A DNA stretch of 64,000 nucleotides from the NCBI GenBank assembly GCA_003214355.1, contig QCLS01000003.1, forward strand, positions 62,001 through 126,000, given 5' to 3'. A model generated the notes under the pieces. The model made no database searches, was not told where the DNA came from, and saw only the letters and a program-made list of their open reading frames with translations. Position numbers and translations under genes: made by a program. Of the stretch, positions 56,966-64,000 are shown piece after piece; within the stretch, counting starts at the first letter, position 1, and every line of letters starts with the position of its first letter. Source of the stretch: Prochlorococcus sp. AG-418-C09. Its GTDB lineage: Bacteria > Cyanobacteriota > Cyanobacteriia > PCC-6307 > Cyanobiaceae.

Positions 56966-57188
56966 GTTCTTCCCAATGTTTCTTGAGTGCCTCTGCCTGA
57001 CGGTCTATGTCACGCATGTTATTATATATTTTAACATCAATCCAAAAATTTTTCAACCACTCGATAGCACCGAGCAATAAAAAAGAGATGGGAAACTTTT
57101 GTTTCTTAGCCCATCTCTTTGCCTTCATGTACCAAGGAATAGTACCTGATCCTATTAGTAATGTTTTTTCAAACTTTATCTTAGGCAT
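56787..57188 (-). CDS. hypothetical protein, 133 aa
   Basis: MPKIKFEKTLLIGSGTIPWY then MKAKRWAKKQKFPISFLLLG and AIEWLKNFWIDVKIYNNMRD, then an acidic C-terminus (EEHDEPTTPHVVETGVFGDE). A hydrophobic central part could be membrane-associated. Start overlaps the nrdB stop by 1 bp. Unknown. Confidence 0.6.
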   Translation of the reverse strand: MPKIKFEKTLLIGSGTIPWYMKAKRWAKKQKFPISFLLLGAIEWLKNFWIDVKIYNNMRDIDRQAEALKKHWEEHDEPTTPHVVETGVFGDEGWSIEISNPVVERGTPTISTGMVTPSDAQRLQEDEGDQGTT

Positions 57189-58375
57189 CAGAGTTTAAAT
57201 CCTGCGAAACTATTCTTCTTAACATCTTGTTTGATACCTCCTACTACATAAGACTCTATTTCTGTCTCTTGTGGAGCGTTCTGCTGCCCTTTGGAGTTAA
57301 GCCAGTGCTCTGTCCATGGCAGTGGGTTGTTGCGGATAGGAATATCATAGAGTGGATCTAATCCTAATGCTCTGAGTCTCCTGTTAGCAATGAACTCCAC
57401 GTATTTGTGTAGTAGTTTAGCATTGAGTCCGATCATACTACCATTAGAAAACAGATAGTCTGCCCAATCCTTCTCTTCATCTACACAGTTACGGAACATG
57501 TCTAGGACATTTTCCCTTTCCTCATTTGCGATATCAACCATTGTGGGGTCGTCTCCTTCTTGCCATTTCTTGAGGATTTGTTGAGTAAGTGTAAGATGCT
57601 GGCTTTCATCTCTGGAGATGAGAGAGATAATTTTAGCTGATCCTTCCATAAGTTTGAGTTCACCAAACGCAAACGAGCAAGCGAAGGATACATAGAACCT
57701 AATGCCCTCAAGAATGTTAACGTTGACGATGGCACGGTAGAGTAGTCTCTTGAGTTCTTTGAGTTCATAGGAGGAGGTGTAGGTTTCTTTGTGACCATCT
57801 TTGTATAGGTTACTGGTACCCCAGTTCTGAGCAGCATTGATCAGATTATTATATGCTTTCGTTACCGATTCAGCACGTGCTATTATCTTATCATCGTCTA
57901 AGATTTTGTCAAAGACATCACTAGGATCTGAGTACACGTTCTTAATAATATATGTATAAGATCTACTGTGTATCATCTCCATAAACTCCCACACCAACAT
58001 GGCAGACTCTAGTTCTGGTAGGGAAACATAAGGAATGAATGCCATGCCTGGTCCTCTACCTTGAACTGAGTCCAGTAGTATCTGGTACTTAAGGTTGGAA
58101 GTAAATATATGCTTTTGCTGATCAGATAGTGTCTGATAGTCAGACCTATCCTTTTGTAAGGAGACCTCCTCTGGTCTCCAGAAATATCCTAACTGTTGCT
58201 GTGTTAGTTTATCAAATACAGGGTACTTGTACTTGTCGTATCGTTGTACTCCTAATGGTTTACCAAAGAACATGTGTTGTTTATTGGTATCAACGTCCTC
58301 AGTATTGAAGACAGTCATTCCATCGGGGATTGCCATTTCGTTATTAGATTGAACATGATTCGCACTCTTCTTCAT
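57188..58375 (-). CDS. nrdB: ribonucleotide reductase beta subunit NrdB
   Basis: A 395-residue class I small subunit. LLDSVQGRGP provides the Asp ligand, ELESAMLVWEFMEMIHSRSY gives Glu, His and the radical Tyr, NVNILEGIRFYVSFACSFAF the second helix, and SLISRDESQHLTLTQQIL the second Glu/His pair. Complete iron and radical set. It holds the tyrosyl radical that NrdA needs. Stop overlaps the next start; start overlaps nrdA by 32 bp. Confidence 0.96.
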   Translation of the reverse strand: MKKSANHVQSNNEMAIPDGMTVFNTEDVDTNKQHMFFGKPLGVQRYDKYKYPVFDKLTQQQLGYFWRPEEVSLQKDRSDYQTLSDQQKHIFTSNLKYQILLDSVQGRGPGMAFIPYVSLPELESAMLVWEFMEMIHSRSYTYIIKNVYSDPSDVFDKILDDDKIIARAESVTKAYNNLINAAQNWGTSNLYKDGHKETYTSSYELKELKRLLYRAIVNVNILEGIRFYVSFACSFAFGELKLMEGSAKIISLISRDESQHLTLTQQILKKWQEGDDPTMVDIANEERENVLDMFRNCVDEEKDWADYLFSNGSMIGLNAKLLHKYVEFIANRRLRALGLDPLYDIPIRNNPLPWTEHWLNSKGQQNAPQETEIESYVVGGIKQDVKKNSFAGFKL

Positions 58376-60650
58376 TCGACTCCATAATATCTGTTAGTAA
58401 ACTATTGAGATCAGTGTGTGCTACTTCCGCAATAGGTTCCTCTGCATCTTTCTTAGCATCATACGTGTTCTGATAGTATGATGTCTTCCACCCATACTTG
58501 TAGGTGGTCAACCAGTCTTGTGCCATGACAGAGGTTGGCACTTCATTATCTGGATAGTTCTCAGGATTATAACTCCAGTTGCCTGATATACCTTGGTCAA
58601 AGAACTTTTGCATGACAGCAATAACTTTGATGTACCCTTCATTACTTGGCATATCCCACAACAATGTGTAGTTACTTTTTAGATATGGAAAACCTGGAAC
58701 AACTTGCTTAAGAGGTCCTTTCTTTGACTTCTTAATGGACACGTAATCTCTTGGTGGTTCGACTCCGTTGGTTGCGTTAGACACAATGGAACTACTTTCT
58801 GATGGCATCTGTGCGGACAATGTTGAGTGCCTAAGACCGTGGGTCTTGATGTCATTGCGTAAAGTATCCCAATCATAGTTCAATACGTTTGGTACGATGT
58901 CGTCTACGTCCTGCTTGTACGTGTCAATAGGAAGTAGCCCGTCTGAATATTTAGTATGATCAAAGTATTCACATGCCCCCTTCTCTTGTGCTATCTGATT
59001 GGATGCTTTGAGTAGGTAGTATTGGAATGCTTCAGACAAATCATGTACTAATTTCCATGCTTCTGGGTCATCATACTTAACTTTATTCTTAGCAATATAA
59101 TGTGCTAACCCTATGTACCCTACCCCCAGTGATCTACGTGCCAGTGTGCTGCGTCTGGCAGCAGCTACAGGGTACTGTTGATAGTCTATCAGTTCTTCTA
59201 GTCCTCTGACAGATAGGTCACATAGATCTTCTAGTTGATCTAGTTGTGTGATCTTACCTACGTTGATAGCAGACAGTATACACAATGCTATCTCTCCTCC
59301 TGCGTCATCAATGTGATCAATAGGGTCAGTAGGTAGAGTGATCTCCTGACATAGGTTAGACATACTTACCTTGTCTTTGAATGAACTGTGACTATTACAG
59401 TGGTCTATGTTCATCAGATAGATACGACCTGTCTCTGATCTCTCCTTGAGTAGATCAAGGATCAGTTCTTGTGCGTCAATAGTCTTCCTAGGTATGCTTG
59501 TGTCATTCTCATACCTTACATAGAGTTCATCAAAGTATTCTGTACCGAAGGCATCGTATAAACCTGGTACATCATGAGGAGAGAACAGTGAGATCTCTCC
59601 TGCCTCAATGAATCTCTGATAGAATAGTTCACTGAGTTGAATACTGTAGTCAAGCTTCCTTACTCTGTTGTCTTGCGTCCCTTTGTTGTTCTTGAGAACA
59701 ATGATGTCTTCAATTTCTTGATGCCAGATCGGAAAGTGTACAGTGGCTGACCCTCCTCTGATACCGTTTTGCGTACAGCATCTAACAGTTGCCTCGAACT
59801 TTTTAAGGAAGGGGATAACACCTGTGTGTTGTACTTCTCCACCCCTGATTTTACTGTTGATGCCACGGATTCTGCCCGCGTTAATCCCAATACCAGCCCT
59901 CTGTGAGACATATTTGCCAATAGCCATATCACTGCTAAAGATACTATCGAGGGTGTCATCAATATCAACCAGAACACAAGATGCAAATTGACGAATGGGT
60001 GTCCTGACCCCTCCCATGATGGGGGTGGGGATGTTGATTTTGTGTGTGCTGATTGCGTTGTAGTAGCGTCTGACATAATCGAGTCTTGTTTCTATTGGAT
60101 AGTTTGCGAAGAGTGTAGCAGCGATCATAATATACATCTGCTGCGGTGATTCATAGTGTTCACCAGTGCTTCTGTCTTGGACTAAATACTTATCAACAAC
60201 CTGTCGCAGTCCTGCGTAGGTAAATAAGTAATCTCTTTCATGCTCGACGAAACTGTTAATCCTGTCCCACTCCTCTTCACTATAGCGGTTCACGATAGTT
60301 CCATCGTATACTCCTTTGTCAATACACCCCTTGACGTGCTCCAAAAGCGGGGGAAGTATCTCTGGGTGTCCATGTACTGCTTTCCGAAGTCCGAATAGCA
60401 ATAACCTAGCAGCAACGTATTGATAGTTAGGATGTTCTTCACTGATAAGATCACTTGCTGATCTAATTAAGATCTCTTGAATATCATTAGATGTAATACC
60501 ATCACAGAACTGTAGTCCTGATTGTATTTCTACCTGTGATGCTGATACTCCTGCGAGTCCTTCTACTGCGAACTCTACCATCTTATGTACCTTTTCAAGA
60601 TTGAGTTCCTCTTGGGTTCCATCTCTCTTGAGTACGTTTATGCTGCTCAT
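58344..60650 (-). CDS. nrdA: ribonucleotide reductase alpha subunit NrdA
   Basis: A 768-residue class I large subunit. ATP-cone at the N-terminus (MSSINVLKRDGTQEELNLEK). Active-site pieces: FASCVLVDIDDTLDS (Cys), KVSMSNLCQEITLP (Asn, Cys, Glu), GGEIALCILSAINVG (Cys), GWKTSYYQNT (Tyr-Tyr radical path), and the tail EECESCSI with redox Cys pair served by NrdC. No intein or intron. Reduces ribonucleotides for phage DNA. Confidence 0.96.
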   Translation of the reverse strand: MSSINVLKRDGTQEELNLEKVHKMVEFAVEGLAGVSASQVEIQSGLQFCDGITSNDIQEILIRSASDLISEEHPNYQYVAARLLLFGLRKAVHGHPEILPPLLEHVKGCIDKGVYDGTIVNRYSEEEWDRINSFVEHERDYLFTYAGLRQVVDKYLVQDRSTGEHYESPQQMYIMIAATLFANYPIETRLDYVRRYYNAISTHKINIPTPIMGGVRTPIRQFASCVLVDIDDTLDSIFSSDMAIGKYVSQRAGIGINAGRIRGINSKIRGGEVQHTGVIPFLKKFEATVRCCTQNGIRGGSATVHFPIWHQEIEDIIVLKNNKGTQDNRVRKLDYSIQLSELFYQRFIEAGEISLFSPHDVPGLYDAFGTEYFDELYVRYENDTSIPRKTIDAQELILDLLKERSETGRIYLMNIDHCNSHSSFKDKVSMSNLCQEITLPTDPIDHIDDAGGEIALCILSAINVGKITQLDQLEDLCDLSVRGLEELIDYQQYPVAAARRSTLARRSLGVGYIGLAHYIAKNKVKYDDPEAWKLVHDLSEAFQYYLLKASNQIAQEKGACEYFDHTKYSDGLLPIDTYKQDVDDIVPNVLNYDWDTLRNDIKTHGLRHSTLSAQMPSESSSIVSNATNGVEPPRDYVSIKKSKKGPLKQVVPGFPYLKSNYTLLWDMPSNEGYIKVIAVMQKFFDQGISGNWSYNPENYPDNEVPTSVMAQDWLTTYKYGWKTSYYQNTYDAKKDAEEPIAEVAHTDLNSLLTDIMESNEEECESCSI

Positions 60651-61636
60651 ATTTTTTTCCAGTTGTTTAATTTTAATTTTGCTTGTAGTCCTTGATAGAT
60701 GTTTGATTCTATCACACTTTGTGGATCAATGCCACTGTTGAACATGTCATTTATATCTTTGTCATCAATACCTGACGGCCAGATGACTACCTTATCTCCT
60801 CTGTCAATGGTGGACTCGATTCGGTTGACGATTTCTCTGTTACGAGGTTCGTTATCATAAACCCAAATATAATCGCTCCAACCAAACGACCTAGGATCAA
60901 GGTCAGACCCAGCCATCGCAACCGAGTTGTCCAAGAAGAGCGAGTCGAAGGGTCCTTCGACAATAAAGATAGGTTTGCTTTCATTGATTTTGTCTAGTCC
61001 GTATATTTTGGGAGCATCTTTCTCCAACATGACTGTAATGTATCTCATCTGTGTAGGGTTATGGAATGCCCTGCCTTGAAATCCCATGAGGTTTCCGTCC
61101 TTATCATTCAAGGGAATGATAATACGTTCCTCGTCATGCTTAGTAGATTTGAATGTTTGCTTGTGTGTATTTGTCCACACCTTGAAGTTAGGACAATAAT
61201 ATAACTCATCTAATTTGTCAAGAGGAAGACCTCTTCCCATGACGTATGCTAAAGCCAAGTGAGAATTATTTAGAGAAGAAAGTGGTTCAAGATGTATGCG
61301 TCTTTTGAATGTTGGTTTATCAAAATTAAACTTAGGTTTTGACACACTTCTGTGCTTACCTGTCAACCCTGCCTTGTACTTTTCCATCACATACATGTCG
61401 TACTGAGTAGGGAACTGTTCCTTCAAGAAGTTACCGAAGCTCCTACCAACACCACAGTTGTGACATTTATATACTAGATCATTTTTGACAGTAAAAAAAT
61501 AACCTCTCGCTTTGTTCTTATACTTCTGTGAGTCACCACAGTAAGGACAGCGGAAGTTATAGGTTCCTTTATTCTTCTTTTTAAATTGGTCTAGCGAACC
61601 AGATATATTAAATACGAACTGATTGTCTATCGACAT
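60647..61636 (-). CDS. 61: DNA primase gp61
   Basis: A 329-residue primase. Zinc ribbon FRCPYCGDSQKYKNKARGYF then VYKCHNCGVGRSFGNFL; catalytic TOPRIM core PIFIVEGPFDSLFLDNSVAM with the conserved Glu, and YIWVYDNEPRNREIVNRIES with Asp. It makes RNA primers for lagging-strand synthesis with the gp41 helicase (not in the window). Overlaps nrdA by 4 bp. Confidence 0.9.
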   Translation of the reverse strand: MSIDNQFVFNISGSLDQFKKKNKGTYNFRCPYCGDSQKYKNKARGYFFTVKNDLVYKCHNCGVGRSFGNFLKEQFPTQYDMYVMEKYKAGLTGKHRSVSKPKFNFDKPTFKRRIHLEPLSSLNNSHLALAYVMGRGLPLDKLDELYYCPNFKVWTNTHKQTFKSTKHDEERIIIPLNDKDGNLMGFQGRAFHNPTQMRYITVMLEKDAPKIYGLDKINESKPIFIVEGPFDSLFLDNSVAMAGSDLDPRSFGWSDYIWVYDNEPRNREIVNRIESTIDRGDKVVIWPSGIDDKDINDMFNSGIDPQSVIESNIYQGLQAKLKLNNWKKI

Positions 61637-62021
61637 CTACTAAGGATACACTGTGTACCATGTTAGCAGTGTTTGATTGATCTGTCAACGGTCTGATAAA
61701 CCTCTGCCCCACTGGACTTACGAGGAATGATATGATAGTGAGACCCCCTGCGATACTCCACATCTTCTTCTCCATCATCCTGAGTCTGTCATCTACCTTA
61801 CGTATATCTCTCTCGCATCCTTTCTTTATTGCTATTGTTTCTCTATTGAAATCCTTATTAAGAGTCTCTAACTTCTCAAACAACACACCATCAATACGAT
61901 CCTGCTTCTCTAACTTCTCGTTATGTACAGCAAGAAGCTGACCCATCTTCTGAGAGTTCTCAGACAGTGAGTCAACAACTCTTTCGAGTCTTTCTATTAT
62001 GGCAGTGTTAATGTTTTCCAT
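61608..62021 (-). CDS. coiled-coil membrane protein, 137 aa
   Basis: MENINTAIIERLERVVDSLS begins a long coiled coil (EKLEKQDRIDGVLFEKLETL, RKVDDRLRMMEKKMWSIAGG), followed by one transmembrane helix (SIAGGLTIISFLVSPVGQ) and an extended end. Could bridge membranes (spanin-like) or belong to the tail; unproven. Its end overlaps the primase start by 29 bp. Confidence 0.65.
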   Translation of the reverse strand: MENINTAIIERLERVVDSLSENSQKMGQLLAVHNEKLEKQDRIDGVLFEKLETLNKDFNRETIAIKKGCERDIRKVDDRLRMMEKKMWSIAGGLTIISFLVSPVGQRFIRPLTDQSNTANMVHSVSLVDVDRQSVRI

Positions 62022-62040
62022 AATAGTTATTTATTACTAT

Positions 62041-62901
62041 TTAAAAATAGAACCTCCAAATGCCATCGCACTTGATCCCATGACCCTGTAAGGTGATGCG
62101 ATTGTCGTCTGGCATACACTTATATCTAGCGGGAGCTATCTGATGTACGATATGACCTGTGAAATATACTAGGTTCTTCTCTATATACTCCTCGAACAGT
62201 GGTTCGTGATCCATCCTCTTAAGTTCTGCTGTACCAGAGTTGAAACATATCTCACCCTTGAGTCCAGACTTACTATACTTATAGCTTCCATTGTCATAGA
62301 GGAACTTGTTCTTCAGCTGACTGTTCTTGTCATCGTTGTGTTGGAAGTTAAAGTTATCTATGAAGTCCTGATCCATGTCCACCCAGTCCCAGATGTACAG
62401 TCCACCACCATACTTAGGCATCTCTAGTGCCAGAGTAAAGTTCAGTGTATTCTCTAGGTCATACTCCTTGAACGTCTTCCAGTAGTAGTTGTGCTCCTTG
62501 TACTGTATGTCTGTGTGGATACTAGCAAGTGGTTGTGATAACCAATAGCATTCTTTATCAGTCATAGAGATCCCTTTCTTCTGACCGAACACATGGAAAC
62601 CAGGATGACCTAGTTTATCATCAATGGTACAAGGATCCCCTAGTTCCTCCTCGAATCTACGACACAGAATGTCGTACAACCAAGAGAACTTCTTCTTTAA
62701 TATTGGATTGATTGCCTTCCTATGTCTATGGTACATGCCTATGTTCTCTGTACCATCGAGATAAGTGACTGCTCCTAGCGTCCAGAACGGAACACGAGGG
62801 GTGTGTGGTTGACCACCACTACGGTTCAACCAACATTTATCTAGACTGTGTATTATATCTACTGCTCTCTGTCTCTCTTCTTCTGTCAGGATGTTCTTCA
62901 T
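62041..62901 (-). CDS. 2OG-Fe(II) oxygenase-like protein, 286 aa
   Basis: Start at MKNILTEEERQRAVDIIHSL, placed 10 bp after the upstream gene. SQPLASIHTDIQYKEHNYYW gives H-x-D, EMPKYGGGLYIWDWVDMDQ the following strand, and KNLVYFTGHIVHQIAPARYK the distal His with Arg. Larger than the other family members in the window. Substrate unknown. Confidence 0.7.
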   Translation of the reverse strand: MKNILTEEERQRAVDIIHSLDKCWLNRSGGQPHTPRVPFWTLGAVTYLDGTENIGMYHRHRKAINPILKKKFSWLYDILCRRFEEELGDPCTIDDKLGHPGFHVFGQKKGISMTDKECYWLSQPLASIHTDIQYKEHNYYWKTFKEYDLENTLNFTLALEMPKYGGGLYIWDWVDMDQDFIDNFNFQHNDDKNSQLKNKFLYDNGSYKYSKSGLKGEICFNSGTAELKRMDHEPLFEEYIEKNLVYFTGHIVHQIAPARYKCMPDDNRITLQGHGIKCDGIWRFYF

Positions 62902-62911
62902 CCTGCCAAAC

Positions 62912-63625
62912 TTACATGTTGATGAAATCTGATAGGAACTGTTTAGAGTTTCCAACGTTGTCGATCCATGCTTCTTTGTGGTCATCACTTAATTCCATAA
63001 ACTTAGTTACTACATATGCTGCTTCCTTAACAGTGATTTCTAGTTCACTATCATCATAGAAGAAGTATGTTGTAGGGTTGGTGTTAGTATCTTCGATCTG
63101 CTCTAGCATAAAGTTAAGAATGTTAGCACCATCATATGCTTCTGTCTTACCTTTATCCTTGTTAAGATTCTGTGCGATCTTCTTCTGTCTATCTTTTGCC
63201 TTACGTTGATAGTCAGCAGACTTAGCACGAGCGATTGTCTGGATCTCGTTCTTGCGGTTAGCGGCTCTCTTATCACGTTCTTGTTTCTTCTGCACCTTAC
63301 GACGCTGAGATAAGAACTTGTATGCTTGTTTAGTAGCAGCTCCAGATTCTGCTAGTTGTTCTTCGTTCATTTTCTTTTTGCGTTTAGCTAATCGTTTAAT
63401 AAGTTTACGAGCTTGCTTGCTCCTACCATCTATGTAGGTAGGATCTTTTCTCCTGTGATCCCACTGTTTACCCGCAGACTCTTGCTTCTTACGTTTCTTA
63501 GTGGCACGTTTGGAGAACTTCATGATCGGATCAAACCCTGCTATAGCACCTTGTCCTGTGACGGGGGTGTTAATAGGACCCACGTTGCCACCAAATGTTC
63601 CCATCTCAGCGAGTCCGTGGTTCAT
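62912..63625 (-). CDS. very basic conserved phage protein, 237 aa
   Basis: MNHGLAEMGTFGGNVGPINT then a Lys/Arg-rich centre (ATKKRKKQESAGKQWDHRRK, RKLIKRLAKRKKKMNEEQLA) and an acidic C-terminus (TYFFYDDSELEITVKEAAYV). The highly basic part suggests nucleic-acid or capsid interaction. Similar long basic proteins occur in T4-like phages; function unknown. Start overlaps the upstream stop. Confidence 0.65.
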   Translation of the reverse strand: MNHGLAEMGTFGGNVGPINTPVTGQGAIAGFDPIMKFSKRATKKRKKQESAGKQWDHRRKDPTYIDGRSKQARKLIKRLAKRKKKMNEEQLAESGAATKQAYKFLSQRRKVQKKQERDKRAANRKNEIQTIARAKSADYQRKAKDRQKKIAQNLNKDKGKTEAYDGANILNFMLEQIEDTNTNPTTYFFYDDSELEITVKEAAYVVTKFMELSDDHKEAWIDNVGNSKQFLSDFINM

Positions 63626-63993
63626 AATGATTTGAGTTCCTTAATGATCTGTTCGTTAATAGGTATTCGTTTGAGAGTATCAGTCTCAACTTGGGGATAG
63701 CGTTCAAGGAATATCATAATTGATTTTATGATAGACCAATACTCCTTGTCCATCTTGTAGAACAAGAGGGGAGTAGCAGCCTCATTGAACACATTATATA
63801 CTATTATAATATGATTGAGAAGTAAGTGTAACTTGACCTCTCCGTTCTTTAGATACTTGTTAATGAGACGCTTGATATATTTAAAGCGTCTCAGGTCATC
63901 TAAAAAATCTTCTTTGGTAACCGCTGAAGGATTATCATAATATTTAATAGCGAATAGGACGTAGTTGTCCTCAGTCAATTCAGTAAAATTCAT
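63622..63993 (-). CDS. conserved phage protein, 123 aa
   Basis: MNFTELTEDNYVLFAIKYYD followed by FLDDLRRFKYIKRLINKYLK and HLLLNHIIIVYNVFNEAATP. All helical; similar proteins are common in T4-like cyanophages and sit near the same neighbour. Not assigned a function. Confidence 0.7.
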   Translation of the reverse strand: MNFTELTEDNYVLFAIKYYDNPSAVTKEDFLDDLRRFKYIKRLINKYLKNGEVKLHLLLNHIIIVYNVFNEAATPLLFYKMDKEYWSIIKSIMIFLERYPQVETDTLKRIPINEQIIKELKSL

Positions 63994-64000
63994 TCATTAG

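Noticed and set aside
59660-60076. 138-codon frame within nrdA
   Set aside because: Overlaps conserved NrdA motifs in the real frame and has no own start signal.

Overview
This window is a contiguous piece of a T4-like cyanophage (cyanomyovirus) genome. The identification rests on T4 core genes in recognisable form (gp4, gp5, gp26, gp27, gp32, gp33, gp48, gp53, gp54-like, gp59, gp61 primase, NrdA, NrdB, NrdC), T4-type late promoters (TATAAATA and variants), and photosynthesis genes carried as auxiliary metabolic genes. The D1 protein (psbA) reads like the Prochlorococcus version, so a Prochlorococcus host is most likely; this is inference, not proof. Almost everything is on the minus strand. 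The exceptions are gp4-gp48-gp53 (29.7-32.4 kb) and three exported proteins (44.6-46.2 kb). Genes are tightly packed, often joined by ATGA, GTGA or TAATG overlaps, and many real genes are under 60 codons. No tRNA, CRISPR or insertion sequence was seen.

Layout. 0-8 kb: accessory block with a cut-off oxygenase, an SF2 helicase, a SprT-like metalloprotein, a PD-(D/E)XK nuclease overlapping a DNA methyltransferase (restriction-modification-like), a second methyltransferase and a tandem paralogue pair. 8-16 kb: glycine-rich adhesin and large fibre-like proteins. 16-19.5 kb: CpeT-like protein, two 2OG-Fe(II) oxygenase-like genes, an acyl carrier protein and unknowns. 19.5-32.4 kb: baseplate hub and tail-initiation module, including a likely -1 ribosomal frameshift joining gp26 to a gp51-like frame, a tape-measure-like protein and an M23 peptidase. 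32.4-41.3 kb: transaldolase, gp32, bilin reductase, gp59, gp33, an exonuclease, PhoH, ThyX, glutaredoxin and CP12. 41.4-44.5 kb: light module of four hli genes, six small mostly membrane proteins, and psbA. 44.6-57 kb: small membrane and exported proteins, plastocyanin, heme oxygenase, a porin-like protein with a structured leader, more oxygenase-like genes and a probable glutamine-sensing riboswitch. 57-64 kb: NrdB, NrdA, primase and conserved phage proteins.

How the genes work together. psbA, hli and petE would maintain photosynthetic electron flow during infection. CP12 would inhibit the Calvin cycle while TalC diverts carbon to the pentose phosphate pathway, supplying NADPH and ribose for NrdAB, NrdC and ThyX to make deoxynucleotides. 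Heme oxygenase plus a bilin reductase could make phycobilin from heme, with the CpeT-like protein acting on bilin attachment. The structural genes carry T4-type late promoters; the hli cluster and the porin-like gene carry host-like sigma-70 promoters. The most unusual features are the hli-psbA membrane-protein operon, the gp26/gp51 frameshift, the riboswitch with a tandem half-copy, the nuclease/methyltransferase pair, the phage ACP, and late promoters that overlap start or stop codons.
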